DNA from: Mycobacterium florentinum
GTDB taxonomy: Bacteria > Actinomycetota > Actinomycetes > Mycobacteriales > Mycobacteriaceae
Direction: 5' to 3'
Assembly (NCBI RefSeq): GCF_010730355.1
Contig: NZ_AP022576.1
Location: 5,890,001-5,954,000, forward strand
Length of the DNA: 64,000 bases
How positions within the stretch are numbered: the stretch's first letter is position 1; every line of letters begins with the position of its first letter. Positions 42,397 through 50,500 of this stretch are shown piece after piece. Both the position numbers and the translations under genes were made by a program. The notes beneath the pieces are model-generated. The model was not told where the DNA came from and did not search any database. It worked only from the letters and a program-made list of their open reading frames with translations.

Positions 42397-43458
42397 TCAC
42401 ATCAGGCCGGCGAGCTGCGCAGCCTCCAGGTCCAGTGCCATATCCGCGTACCGGCGGGTCTGGTCTGCGATGACGCGGTCGACGCGTTCCGAAGACGCGA
42501 CCTGGCTGGACAGGCCGCAGAAGAGATAGACGGCATACAGTGCGCCTTCGCGGTAGGCGCGAAAGCAGTCATCGAAGTCGTAGCCCGCGACGCCGGTGGA
42601 CATCAGACGTTCGTGGAACTCTGCGAGCAGTGCGCGCTCAGCGCGCCGGCGTGCCTTCGTCGAGAGTGAGGAGCCAAGGAAGTATGCCGGGTCCATTCCC
42701 GGAGGGCCGAGGCGCACGGTCTGGAAGTCGAGAAGCGTGGCACGCGGGACGGGGTCGAGACTAAAGAGGATGTTGTCTGTTCGGAGGTCGCCGTGCTGAA
42801 CGACCGACGGGCCGTCCCACGATCTGATCCATTTGCCCGCCTGCGGAATGACGGTCTCGAACAGAGCGACCTGGGGAGGTTCGAGTGCGTGCCCGAAGCG
42901 GGCAAGCCACGGATCGAGCCCGGCGGGCATCGAGTCGAAAACCTGCACTGTCCGTTGATGATCGGCGAGCCAGGGCATGGCCGCGGTGATCGGCGAGTTC
43001 CACGAGGCGCCCTGGAGACGGGCGAGTTCGGCCAAGACCGCGCTGCACTCGCCGCTGGTGCTCTCCTCGAGGACATCACCCGGGCGCGTGCGCTCGCTGA
43101 GGTCTTCGAGAACAAGGGTGAATGCGCCGGTCACTTCATCAAGCTCGGCGAAATAGCAAGTGGGAGTGCCTAAATCGGACAAGTGGGGGAGCAGATCACG
43201 GTAGAAGCGCACCTCGAGTTCGTACATCCGCATCGCCTCGGCCAGGGCGCGCGTGCCCGCATCCGACGTCGGGAACTTCACGATCACCGACTCGGGCGAG
43301 CCGTTCGCGTCGTCCCAGATCAACGTCGCGCGCACCATGCGGCACATCGCGCCGCCGCCCACCTGGTCGATCCGGGCGGCGGTCACCGTCGGGCCCGGGG
43401 AGCCGAGTGCTCGGGTAAACCACTCGGGGGTGAGCTCGTCGGGACTGGACACCGTCAT
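42397..43458 (-). CDS. APH-like phosphotransferase
   Basis: 353 aa. N-lobe SVIVKFPTSDAGTRALAEAMRMYELEVRFYRDLLPHLSDLGTPTCYFAELDE, FTLVLEDLSERTRPGDVLE; catalytic loop VVQHGDLRTDNILFSLDPVPRATLLDFQTVRLGPPGMDPAYFLGSSL, with an intact HGD and Asn. It is of the same subtype as the kinase at 51292 (shared EFYREL.PHL, HG(D/E)LR(T/S)DN(I/L)LF). ATG at 43458; 22 bp after the DUF7065-like stop. Third gene of the LLM-DUF7065-kinase operon starting at 45575. Confidence 0.85.
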   Translation of the reverse strand: MTVSSPDELTPEWFTRALGSPGPTVTAARIDQVGGGAMCRMVRATLIWDDANGSPESVIVKFPTSDAGTRALAEAMRMYELEVRFYRDLLPHLSDLGTPTCYFAELDEVTGAFTLVLEDLSERTRPGDVLEESTSGECSAVLAELARLQGASWNSPITAAMPWLADHQRTVQVFDSMPAGLDPWLARFGHALEPPQVALFETVIPQAGKWIRSWDGPSVVQHGDLRTDNILFSLDPVPRATLLDFQTVRLGPPGMDPAYFLGSSLSTKARRRAERALLAEFHERLMSTGVAGYDFDDCFRAYREGALYAVYLFCGLSSQVASSERVDRVIADQTRRYADMALDLEAAQLAGLM

Positions 43459-43480
43459 CGTGAGCAACCTTCGTCTCATG

Positions 43481-44473
43481 TCACGGACGTCCGGCGTGCA
43501 ACGCCTGGCGCTGGTGGGCACGGATCACGTCGATGTCGAACCAGTCCTGGTTCTCGCCCCAGCCCGGTTCGCCGTCGACGTCCCAATTGGCAAGGCACCA
43601 CTGCATATGCCAGATGCTGTGCCACTTCAGGCAGTTCTGGACTGTCGACTCCGCGTGGAGCTCGCGGCCGCGGTCGTCAATCAAGTGGAGGGCGACGCGG
43701 CGAGGCCGGCCGTCCAGCTCGCGGTCCAGGACAGCCCGCGTGCCACCGACGACATGCGCCATGACTCCGTCCTTGGTCATGTGGCCGTAACTCACTTGAT
43801 CGATGGACCGGGCCGTCACCGGTGCTTTGGGGTCGGGCCGCGCCGACGTCACCGCGAACGAGGTGCGGTCCGATGCCCAGGCGAAGTCGAACCCGCCGCC
43901 GGGAAGGTTGTGCGCCGGGCCGGGCCGCAGTCCCCGCGAGTGGTCCCGGAAGTGGTGGCAGTCCACCGGGATCGTCTCGCCGTGCACGGAGATCGTGCCC
44001 GTCACGGTGCCAAGTTGTTCGTAGTGGACCCCGCCGTAGATGTCGAAGCCGTGCTCACCGGAGTAATGCAGGTTCGGCGGCGGGTAGGCGCCCGTCCAGA
44101 GCAGATCGAGCGAATAGGTGTCGCTGGAATAGCCCAGGTGGTACTGCTTGATCGGCTCAATGGTCTTGCAGCGCATGCCATTACCCAGCTCGAAATCGAA
44201 CATGTCGGTGTCGGGAGCCATCGGGTTGAAGTGGAACCATTCCGAGTAGAGGCAGTTGTGTGTCTCCGTGCCGTTGTCGTCCCACAACGCGACGCCCGCC
44301 GATGTCAGATTCATGTTCGGCCGGTGCCAGACGTAGAAATAGCCGTCGATCTTGCGCTCGGGAATCATGAACCCGAACAGGCCCGACTCGTTCCAGAACG
44401 GGTCGGACGGCCGCGCGTGATAGCGAAATGAGTCGTCTTCTGGCGTGATTTCGCGTTCGGTGTCGATTGTCAT
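43481..44473 (-). CDS. DUF7064/DUF7065-like protein
   Basis: 330 aa. DPFWNESGLFGFMIPERKIDGYFYVWHRPNMNLTSAGVALWDDNGTETHNCLY near the N terminus and VDCHHFRDHSRGLRPGP (about residues 165-182), i.e. RDHSRG where most members have RDHSWG. Ends with LANWDVDGEPGWGENQDWFD, the C-terminal domain landmark. Clear paralog of 12644 (about one third of visible positions shared by eye). ATG at 44473 preceded by GAGAGAAAG. Sandwiched between an LLM and a kinase gene with 19- and 22-bp gaps. Confidence 0.75.
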   Translation of the reverse strand: MTIDTEREITPEDDSFRYHARPSDPFWNESGLFGFMIPERKIDGYFYVWHRPNMNLTSAGVALWDDNGTETHNCLYSEWFHFNPMAPDTDMFDFELGNGMRCKTIEPIKQYHLGYSSDTYSLDLLWTGAYPPPNLHYSGEHGFDIYGGVHYEQLGTVTGTISVHGETIPVDCHHFRDHSRGLRPGPAHNLPGGGFDFAWASDRTSFAVTSARPDPKAPVTARSIDQVSYGHMTKDGVMAHVVGGTRAVLDRELDGRPRRVALHLIDDRGRELHAESTVQNCLKWHSIWHMQWCLANWDVDGEPGWGENQDWFDIDVIRAHQRQALHAGRP

Positions 44474-44492
44474 CGTCGTCTTTCTCTCGTCG

Positions 44493-45575
44493 TCACAGTT
44501 GCTGCAGCAGAGTCCGTAGTCGCGGGAGCTGTTCGCCGATCACTAGCGCTGCCTGCTGGGGTGCGTAGGTGGTTCCGGTGACATCGCCCAGCAGCAGGTG
44601 GGTGGCTCCGGCCTCGGCATAGGGAGCGATCCGCTCGGCGATCTCGTCGGCATTGCCAAGCCAGGCGAGTTCCTCGACGAGCTCGACGGGGATCGTCTCG
44701 GCGATCTCGGCGAGACGTTCGGCCTCGATCGTGTGCGGGATGATGTCGGCCTGGCCACGACAGTCCGGCCCACCCGGATGCTCGAGGCCGTACGTCCGCC
44801 AGGTTGCGGCGGGCAGGTAGTAGGCGATCAAGCGGGCGACGGGCAGCCGTTCCAGGGTTTGCACAACCTGCTCGCGTGATTCTCCGAGAATCGTCGCGGG
44901 TACCAGCGAGGCCACTGGCGTGGGTCGGCCCGCGCTCGCGGCGGCGGCTTTGATGATCGCGAACTGCTCGCGGTAGCGGTCCACGCTGCTGGGCAACGGC
45001 AGCCAGCCGTCGGCGTAGGTACCGGTCAGCCGCAGCATCCGCGGATGTTGTGCGGCAACCCAAACCTGCGGGATGCCCTTGTTACCATCGCGCGGAAGTC
45101 CGGTGCGGCCAACACCTTTGGGCATGCGACCGTGGTCAAGCATCGATCGGATTTCTTGCAGTGCCCGCTCCACATTGCCGACGGGGGAGTCGTAGTCATA
45201 CCCGAAGGGGACGATCGATTCCGCCTCGCCCGACCCCAGACCCAGGACGAAGCCGCCCCGGCAGGCATCATGCAGCGTGAGTGCGGCGCGCGCGAGATCG
45301 CCTCCGCGCCGTCGGGTGGCATCGGTGACGCACGTGCCAAGTGGCAGCTCGGTCGTGGGGCCCAGAGCCGCCGCGACGCAAAAGGGGTCCAGCAAGGCAT
45401 CGGGGTCGGGAAGTGCCTGCGCGGCAGGAAACAACGGCCAGATTGCCGGATGGGTGAGGCCCATCATGTGGTCGAGCACCCAGACGTCGTCGACCCCCAC
45501 TTGCTCCGCGGCATTCAGGGCGGCGCGATTGACGTCCACCGATTGCATCGTGGGGAGTAGCAAGCCAAGTCTCAC
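44493..45575 (-). CDS. LLM-class (F420/flavin-dependent) oxidoreductase
   Basis: 360 aa. VRLGLLLPTMQSVDVNRAALNAAEQVGVDDVWVLDHMMGL at the N terminus, LPLGTCVTDATRRRGGDLARAALTLHDACRGGFVLGLGSGEAESIVPFGYDYDSPVGNVERALQEIRSML, and VWVAAQHPRMLRLTGTYADGWLP. GTG at 45575 is chosen: it starts right at the first beta strand of the barrel and has AAGGGA 5 nt upstream; upstream frame is non-conserved. First gene of its operon, repressed in all likelihood by the divergent TetR at 45664. Confidence 0.9.
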   Translation of the reverse strand: MRLGLLLPTMQSVDVNRAALNAAEQVGVDDVWVLDHMMGLTHPAIWPLFPAAQALPDPDALLDPFCVAAALGPTTELPLGTCVTDATRRRGGDLARAALTLHDACRGGFVLGLGSGEAESIVPFGYDYDSPVGNVERALQEIRSMLDHGRMPKGVGRTGLPRDGNKGIPQVWVAAQHPRMLRLTGTYADGWLPLPSSVDRYREQFAIIKAAAASAGRPTPVASLVPATILGESREQVVQTLERLPVARLIAYYLPAATWRTYGLEHPGGPDCRGQADIIPHTIEAERLAEIAETIPVELVEELAWLGNADEIAERIAPYAEAGATHLLLGDVTGTTYAPQQAALVIGEQLPRLRTLLQQL

Positions 45576-45608
45576 GGTGTCCCTTGCCGAGGTTGAACCT
45601 AACGCCGT

Positions 45609-45629
45609 AATATTTACACCGTAAATATT
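45609..45629. promoter_or_regulatory. Perfect TetR-type operator AATATTTAC-ACC-GTAAATATT
   Basis: 9-bp perfect arms with a 3-bp centre in the 88-bp divergent region between the LLM gene (GTG 45575) and the TetR gene (ATG 45664). It is strikingly AT-rich in a GC-rich genome, so chance occurrence is very unlikely. Expected binding site of the adjacent TetR. Confidence 0.72.
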
Positions 45630-45663
45630 TGATGTCAACCGCGATGTTCTACCTTTTGGGGCG

Positions 45664-46218
45664 ATGACCAACGGCAATCGGCCTGGGCGCCGTGCACTCC
45701 TGGACGTCGAGCATGTGCTCGACGTCGCGCTGGCGATCCTCGACGCCGATGGCCTCGACGCCGTCAGTTTCCGCCGCCTCAGCGCCGAACTCGGCGTCAG
45801 CCACATGACCCTGTATGGCTATTTCGCCTCCAAAGACGCGCTCCTCGAAGCACTTGTCGCGCGCACCATCGCCGTCCCGTCCAGTTCTCAAACCACTGCC
45901 GACGACTGGGACACCGTGCTCTTCGACGCCATCCTGGGCTTGCACCGGATCCTCATCAGCCGTCCCGGTATCGCGGAGATCCTGGTCTCGCAGCCACTTA
46001 CGGGCGACTGGGTTGCGGAAGCGCGCGAAAGCCTCCTCGACATCCTGCGCGGTGGCGGCTATGACGAGCGCCAGGCGACCGACGGAATCAGCGTCGTCTT
46101 CAACTACCTGCTTGGCGCGGTCATGATCGAAACGAGACGCGGACGGGGCGGGTCGCCGTCCTCGTTCGAGGTTGGGCTGCGGTACCTGATCACCGGTCTC
46201 AAAACCGCGCCACCGTGA
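45664..46218 (+). CDS. TetR-family transcriptional regulator
   Basis: 184 aa. HTH: LDVEHVLDVALAILDADGLDAVSFRRLSAELGVSHMTLYGYFASKDALLEALVART (about residues 13-68); C-terminal segment of the TetR_C_1-like type (DAILGLHRILISRPGIAEILVSQPL...ISVVFNYLLGAVMIETRRG). ATG at 45664. Divergent from the LLM-DUF7065-kinase operon, whose promoter region holds the AATATTTAC palindrome. A second dyad follows the gene (46228-46258). Confidence 0.9.
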   Translation: MTNGNRPGRRALLDVEHVLDVALAILDADGLDAVSFRRLSAELGVSHMTLYGYFASKDALLEALVARTIAVPSSSQTTADDWDTVLFDAILGLHRILISRPGIAEILVSQPLTGDWVAEARESLLDILRGGGYDERQATDGISVVFNYLLGAVMIETRRGRGGSPSSFEVGLRYLITGLKTAPP

Positions 46219-46227
46219 GCCCGGCCT

Positions 46228-46258
46228 GTGAACGCTCGTTATGTCAACGACCGTTCAC
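46228..46258. promoter_or_regulatory. 31-bp GTGAACGNTCGTT dyad upstream of LLM operon
   Basis: GTGAACGCTCGTT (46228-46240) and its near-inverse AACGACCGTTCAC (46246-46258) flank ATGTC, with one mismatch pair per 13-bp arm. A further half-element CACGTTCGTTCA lies at 46313-46324. Both precede the plus-strand operon starting at 46349. This is the best-formed example of the TGAACGNNCG element in the window. Confidence 0.6.
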
Positions 46259-46348
46259 ATCAGAACGCCACACTGATATGCTGCCTGGTATGGTTCTGAA
46301 TCGCGCGATGTACACGTTCGTTCAGAACTCGGAGCGCTGAGGTATCCG

Positions 46349-47392
46349 ATGCGCATCGGGCATGGGCACTTCTTTCAGAACCTCGACGGGCGATCCGACC
46401 ACGAAGTCTGGCGAACAGAGATGATGCTCGCCGACCGCGCCGAACAGCTCGGCTTCGATTCGGTCTGGGCGGTCGAGCATCATTTCGCGGACTATTCGAT
46501 GTCGACCGACCCGCTGCAGTTCTTGACCTGGGTCGCGGCCCGCACCCAGCGCGTGCAGCTCGGCACGATGGTGTCGGTGTTGCCGTGGCACGACCCGGTC
46601 CGATTGGCCGAACACGCGTGCGTGCTCGACCACTTGTCCGGCGGACGACTGATCCTCGGCATGGGGCGAGGTTTGGCCCGCCAGGAGTTCGACGGGTTCG
46701 GCGTCGAGATGGGCCGCTCCCGACAGCTTTTCGATCAGTACGCCGCCGAGCTGCTGGACGCGTTCGAAACCGGACGCCTGCGGGGTGTTGACCTGAGGCC
46801 GGCGCCGTTGGCGCCGTTGCGCGGGCGTGTGTTCGCGTCGTCGATCTCGCCGGAGTCCGCCGAGGTGATGGCGCGTCTTGGCGCCGGGATCATGATTTTT
46901 CTGCAGAAGCCCTGGGAGCAAACCATCGGTGACCTGCAGCGGTACGGCGACCACTACCGGCGTTACCGGGGCACCGATCCGCCCAAGCCGATGGTGGTGA
47001 TTTTCAACGCCTGCCACGAGGATCCAGACGTCGCCGCCCAGCTGTTCGAACAGGTGGTGGCCTACTACCGTTCGACGATCGAGCACTATGGGTTCGCCGA
47101 CGAGGCGATGGCCGAGATCCCGGGTTATGAGTACTACGGCAACATCGCCCGCACGATCGCCAAACACGGGCGTGAGCAGTTCGCGCATTTCCTGGCCGAG
47201 CTGCAGCCGTGGGGGACGCCCGAGGAAGTCGTCGAGAAGACGCGCGAGATCGTGCGTCGCACCGACGCCGGGGGCCTGATCGTCGTATCGGCGTTCGGGA
47301 ACCTGGCTCCGGACGTCGCGGCGGCCAACCAGGAATGCTTCGCGCGGGTCGTGATGCCCGCGTTGTACGAAACCGTCAGCAGTTCAACCTGA
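46349..47392 (+). CDS. LLM-class (F420/flavin-dependent) oxidoreductase
   Basis: 347 aa. LGFDSVWAVEHHFADYSMSTDPLQFLTWVAARTQRVQLGTMVSVLPWHDPVRLAEHACVLDHLSGGRLILGMGRGLARQEFDGFGVEMGRSRQLFDQYAAELLDAF is the classical luciferase-like monooxygenase signature (EHH near the active site, GR(G)xxxxEF...). This copy is closest to alkanal-monooxygenase/FMN types, so FMNH2 rather than F420 is possible. GAGCGCTGAGG precedes the ATG. First gene of the LLM-LLM-flavoprotein-membrane operon. Confidence 0.9.
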   Translation: MRIGHGHFFQNLDGRSDHEVWRTEMMLADRAEQLGFDSVWAVEHHFADYSMSTDPLQFLTWVAARTQRVQLGTMVSVLPWHDPVRLAEHACVLDHLSGGRLILGMGRGLARQEFDGFGVEMGRSRQLFDQYAAELLDAFETGRLRGVDLRPAPLAPLRGRVFASSISPESAEVMARLGAGIMIFLQKPWEQTIGDLQRYGDHYRRYRGTDPPKPMVVIFNACHEDPDVAAQLFEQVVAYYRSTIEHYGFADEAMAEIPGYEYYGNIARTIAKHGREQFAHFLAELQPWGTPEEVVEKTREIVRRTDAGGLIVVSAFGNLAPDVAAANQECFARVVMPALYETVSSST

Positions 47393-47405
47393 AAGGGGTA
47401 GGGAC

Positions 47406-48422
47406 TTGAAACTTGGAATCACAATGCCCAGTCGGACGGCATCGCTGTCGCGCATACCGGAATACGCGCGGATGGCCGACGAGGCGGGGCTGGATTCGGT
47501 GTGGACCTATGAGGTGTACCGCAACCCGTTTGCGATGTTGTGCACGTCGGCGTTGGCCACCTCCAACATCGAGCTGTGCTCCGGGTTGGCGACCGCTTTC
47601 AACCGTTCGCCGTTCGAGGCGGCGAACGCGGCGGCCGATGTCGACGAGCTATCCGGCGGCCGGATGAAATTCGGCCTCGGCACCGGGGTTCCGGAGTTTC
47701 TGGAATCCTTTCACTCCACCGACTTCAACAAGCCGATCAAGCGGTTGAGTGAATACGTCGACGTGTTGCGCCGCTCTTGGGCATATCTCGCCGGGGAGGA
47801 AGTCAAGCCGTTCGACGGCTCGTACTATCGGTTCACCGCCCCACCGATCAATCCCTGGGGGCTGCGCGAGATGGTGCGCCCGCAGATTCCGATTCTCGTC
47901 GCCGGCATGCGGCCGCAGATGTTGAAATTGTGCGGAGCCAAGGCGGATGGGTGGGTCGGATACCTCTGGACACCAAAGTTTTTCGAGCAGATTGTGCTTC
48001 CCAACATCGCCGAGGGCGCGCGCTCGGCCGGCCGGGATCCGGACGGCCTTGATCTGGCCTGCGAGGTCATCTGTTGCGTTCACCCCGACCGTGACGTCGC
48101 GCTGGCACGTGCCAAGAAGCACGTCGGGTTCTACATCGCCCACCCGGTCTCCGACGTGGTCGCCGAAATCGAGGGCGTGCAGGACCTGGTCAACGAACTG
48201 CGGGTGTCGATGATGCAGAAGGGGCTGGCGGCGTTCGAGGACACGCCCGAAGAACTCGTCGAGCTGTTCTCCATCACCGGCACTCCGGAAGAGTGCCGCC
48301 AGAAACTGGACAACTACCAGGGTTTACCGCATCTGGCCCTGCACACGTCCTACGTTCCTCCGTTTACCGCCGAGGAATCCGAGGACTGCTACCTGCAGAT
48401 CATCGACGCGTTCAAGCGGTAG
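47406..48422 (+). CDS. LLM-class (F420/flavin-dependent) oxidoreductase
   Basis: 338 aa, TTG start at 47406 with AAAGGGGTAGGGA upstream. Barrel landmarks: KLGITMPSRTASLSRIPEYARMADEAGLDSVWTYEVYRNPFAMLCTSALATSNIELCSGLATAFNRSPFEAANAAADVDELSGGRMKFGLGTGVPEFLESFH and IPILVAGMRPQMLKLCGAKADGWVG, matching F420-type LLM enzymes. Only 13 bp after the previous LLM gene; its stop is 6 bp before the flavoprotein gene. Two different LLM enzymes in tandem suggest two redox steps or a two-subunit oxygenase. Confidence 0.9.
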   Translation: MKLGITMPSRTASLSRIPEYARMADEAGLDSVWTYEVYRNPFAMLCTSALATSNIELCSGLATAFNRSPFEAANAAADVDELSGGRMKFGLGTGVPEFLESFHSTDFNKPIKRLSEYVDVLRRSWAYLAGEEVKPFDGSYYRFTAPPINPWGLREMVRPQIPILVAGMRPQMLKLCGAKADGWVGYLWTPKFFEQIVLPNIAEGARSAGRDPDGLDLACEVICCVHPDRDVALARAKKHVGFYIAHPVSDVVAEIEGVQDLVNELRVSMMQKGLAAFEDTPEELVELFSITGTPEECRQKLDNYQGLPHLALHTSYVPPFTAEESEDCYLQIIDAFKR

Positions 48423-48428
48423 GCCGCG

Positions 48429-49751
48429 ATGACGGATGACGTCATTGTCGTCGGTGGTGGACCCTCGGGTTTGGCTGCGGCACAACGATTATCCCGGGCC
48501 GGCGCCGCCGTCCGGGTGCTGGAGTCCACCGACCGCGTGGGCGGAAAGATGCTCACCTCGCACCGGGACGGTTACATCCTCGACGAGGGCGCGTTCTTCC
48601 TGCCGACTACACACCGGACGCTGCTGGCGACCGCCGCCGAGATCGGCATGGCCGACGAGATTGTCCCCGGTGGGTTCATCCTCGGGATCCTGCGCGACGG
48701 GATCATCCACGACCTGGATGGCAATCACCTGTTGACCTCGCTGGCCCGGACTCGGGTGCTGTCCCTGCGGGCGAAAGCGGAGGCCGTCAAGGTCCTACCA
48801 GAGTTGATTCGCGCGCGCCGAGCCGGCTATGCGCGAATGCCGGAGGTGGGACCGTATGACACCCAGACGGTGTCGGCGTGGTCGCAATCGCGGCTGAGTC
48901 CCGAACTGCAGGAGTATCTGGCCGAGACCGTGCTCCGCGGTATCGCCGCTACCAGTGGCGACACGGCGTCGCGGGGAGATTTCCTGGCGATCCTGGCGCT
49001 GTTCGGCGGCGCCAAGCTGGTCAGCTTCCGCGACGGCATGGGTTCCTACACAGACCGGCTGGCCCGCGACGTGAAAACCGAAGTGGGCGCGGAGGTTACC
49101 TCGGTCGAGGACACCGGAAGTGCCGTCACCGTCACCTGGAAAGATCAGGGTGGCGTCGAACGCGTCGAAGACGCGGCCGCGTGCGTGATCGCGACCCCGG
49201 GGGAAACGACTGCGCGGATCCTGCCCGGGCTGGACAGTTGGCGGCGCTCATTCCTCGGCCGGGTGCGCAACGGCAAGCTGATCCTGCTCAAGGTCGGTCT
49301 GTCGCAAAGCCCGCGGGGCGTGAAGTCGACTTACCTTCTCGTGCCGCGAGCAAGCCACCCCTTCCTCACCGGAATCATGTTGGACCATCACAAAGCGCCG
49401 GGCCGCGCCCCGGCAGGAAAAGGCCTACTCACCATCGCGGCACTGGACTCGTGGAGCGAAGAACACTGGGCGGACGACGACAGCCAGATACGTTCAGCCC
49501 TGCTCGGCGCACTGGATCAGATCCTGCCCGGCACCACGGAACACGTCGAGTTCGCTGATGTGCATCGTTGGCGCGAGGAATACACGACCGTTGGCTTCTA
49601 CCGCGACCTGGGACGGTTCCGCCAACTCTGCGAGCAGGATCGGCGAATACAGCTGGCCGGCGACTCCCAGGCATTCCAGAACTTGGAATCGGCGACGATC
49701 TCGGGTCAGCGGGCCGCCGAACGGTTGCTCGCGGGCCAAGTCCTGTCCTGA
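48429..49751 (+). CDS. FAD-dependent amine-oxidase/PPOX-type oxidoreductase
   Basis: 440 aa. VIVVGGGPSGLAAAQRLSRAGAAVRVLESTDRVGGKMLTSHRDGYILDEGAFFL at the N terminus; APGRAPAGKGLLTIAALDSWSE and RIQLAGDSQAFQNLESATISGQRAAERLL toward the C terminus. It is the most divergent of the five amine-oxidase-type proteins here (GGK rather than GGR after the acidic residue). 17 bp before the membrane protein gene 49769, repeating the flavoprotein/membrane pairing in the opposite order from 22072/22806. Confidence 0.88.
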   Translation: MTDDVIVVGGGPSGLAAAQRLSRAGAAVRVLESTDRVGGKMLTSHRDGYILDEGAFFLPTTHRTLLATAAEIGMADEIVPGGFILGILRDGIIHDLDGNHLLTSLARTRVLSLRAKAEAVKVLPELIRARRAGYARMPEVGPYDTQTVSAWSQSRLSPELQEYLAETVLRGIAATSGDTASRGDFLAILALFGGAKLVSFRDGMGSYTDRLARDVKTEVGAEVTSVEDTGSAVTVTWKDQGGVERVEDAAACVIATPGETTARILPGLDSWRRSFLGRVRNGKLILLKVGLSQSPRGVKSTYLLVPRASHPFLTGIMLDHHKAPGRAPAGKGLLTIAALDSWSEEHWADDDSQIRSALLGALDQILPGTTEHVEFADVHRWREEYTTVGFYRDLGRFRQLCEQDRRIQLAGDSQAFQNLESATISGQRAAERLLAGQVLS

Positions 49752-49768
49752 CATTCGAAGGTGCGGTC

Positions 49769-50494
49769 ATGATGACGGAACGACAACAGCGCGTTTGCAT
49801 ATGGGGCGGAATCACTTTCGCCCCGCTCTTCTTCGTCGGATTCTGGCTGCTTGCCGGCTTCATTCCGCCGCCGGCCCCGGGGATGAGCGCCGAAGCGGTA
49901 GCGCGGATGTTCGCCGAGGGGCGGGGCCGGATCCGTACCGGCCTCTGGGTCGCCACCGGGGCGGCGCCCTTCCTGGCATTCTTCGTCGCAGCCCTGACGC
50001 ATCAGATCCGGCGGATCGCGGGCAGTGATTCACCGCTGGCAACGGCGCAGCTGATCGCCGGCTCGTGCTTGATCCTCGAGTTCATCTTCCCCCAATTGGT
50101 ATGGCAGACGGCCGCATACCGAAGCGAGCGCAGCCCCGAGACGATCCAAATGCTGAACGATCTGGCGTGGCTGCCGTATGTCGGGGTGGTCGGAACCGCG
50201 ATGGTGCAGATGGCGATCATCGCGATCGTCGTATTCGGAGACCGGCGGTCACAGCCCCTGCTGCCGCGCTGGTGTGCGTACCTCAACATTTGGACCGCGC
50301 TGGGCGTCGCGCCGGGCAGTTTCGTCGTCTTCGTGCACAGCGGCCCGGTGGCCTGGAACGGGATACTGGCGTGGTGGCTGCTCTGCGTATCCTTCTTCGT
50401 CTGGATGGTGACGATGACGTGGCTGATGTTACGCGCCAGTCACATCGCCGAGGTGGCTGAGAGCAGCGGAACCTTGCAACCTAGCGTCGGCTAG
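49769..50494 (+). CDS. Small polytopic membrane protein (family member)
   Basis: 241 aa, about six or seven hydrophobic segments. Landmarks: LAGFIPPPAPGMSAEAVARMF, MLNDLAWLPYVGVVGTAMVQ and FVHSGPVAWNGILAWWLLCVSFFVWM, matching the pattern of 2477, which shares the FIPPP segment. ATG at 49769, GAAGG 8 nt upstream. The stop is 6 bp from the convergent SDR gene. Conserved features outside the helices are few, so a structural or electron-transfer role beside the flavoprotein is more likely than a stand-alone enzyme (inference). Confidence 0.83.
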   Translation: MMTERQQRVCIWGGITFAPLFFVGFWLLAGFIPPPAPGMSAEAVARMFAEGRGRIRTGLWVATGAAPFLAFFVAALTHQIRRIAGSDSPLATAQLIAGSCLILEFIFPQLVWQTAAYRSERSPETIQMLNDLAWLPYVGVVGTAMVQMAIIAIVVFGDRRSQPLLPRWCAYLNIWTALGVAPGSFVVFVHSGPVAWNGILAWWLLCVSFFVWMVTMTWLMLRASHIAEVAESSGTLQPSVG

Positions 50495-50500
50495 AGTGCG

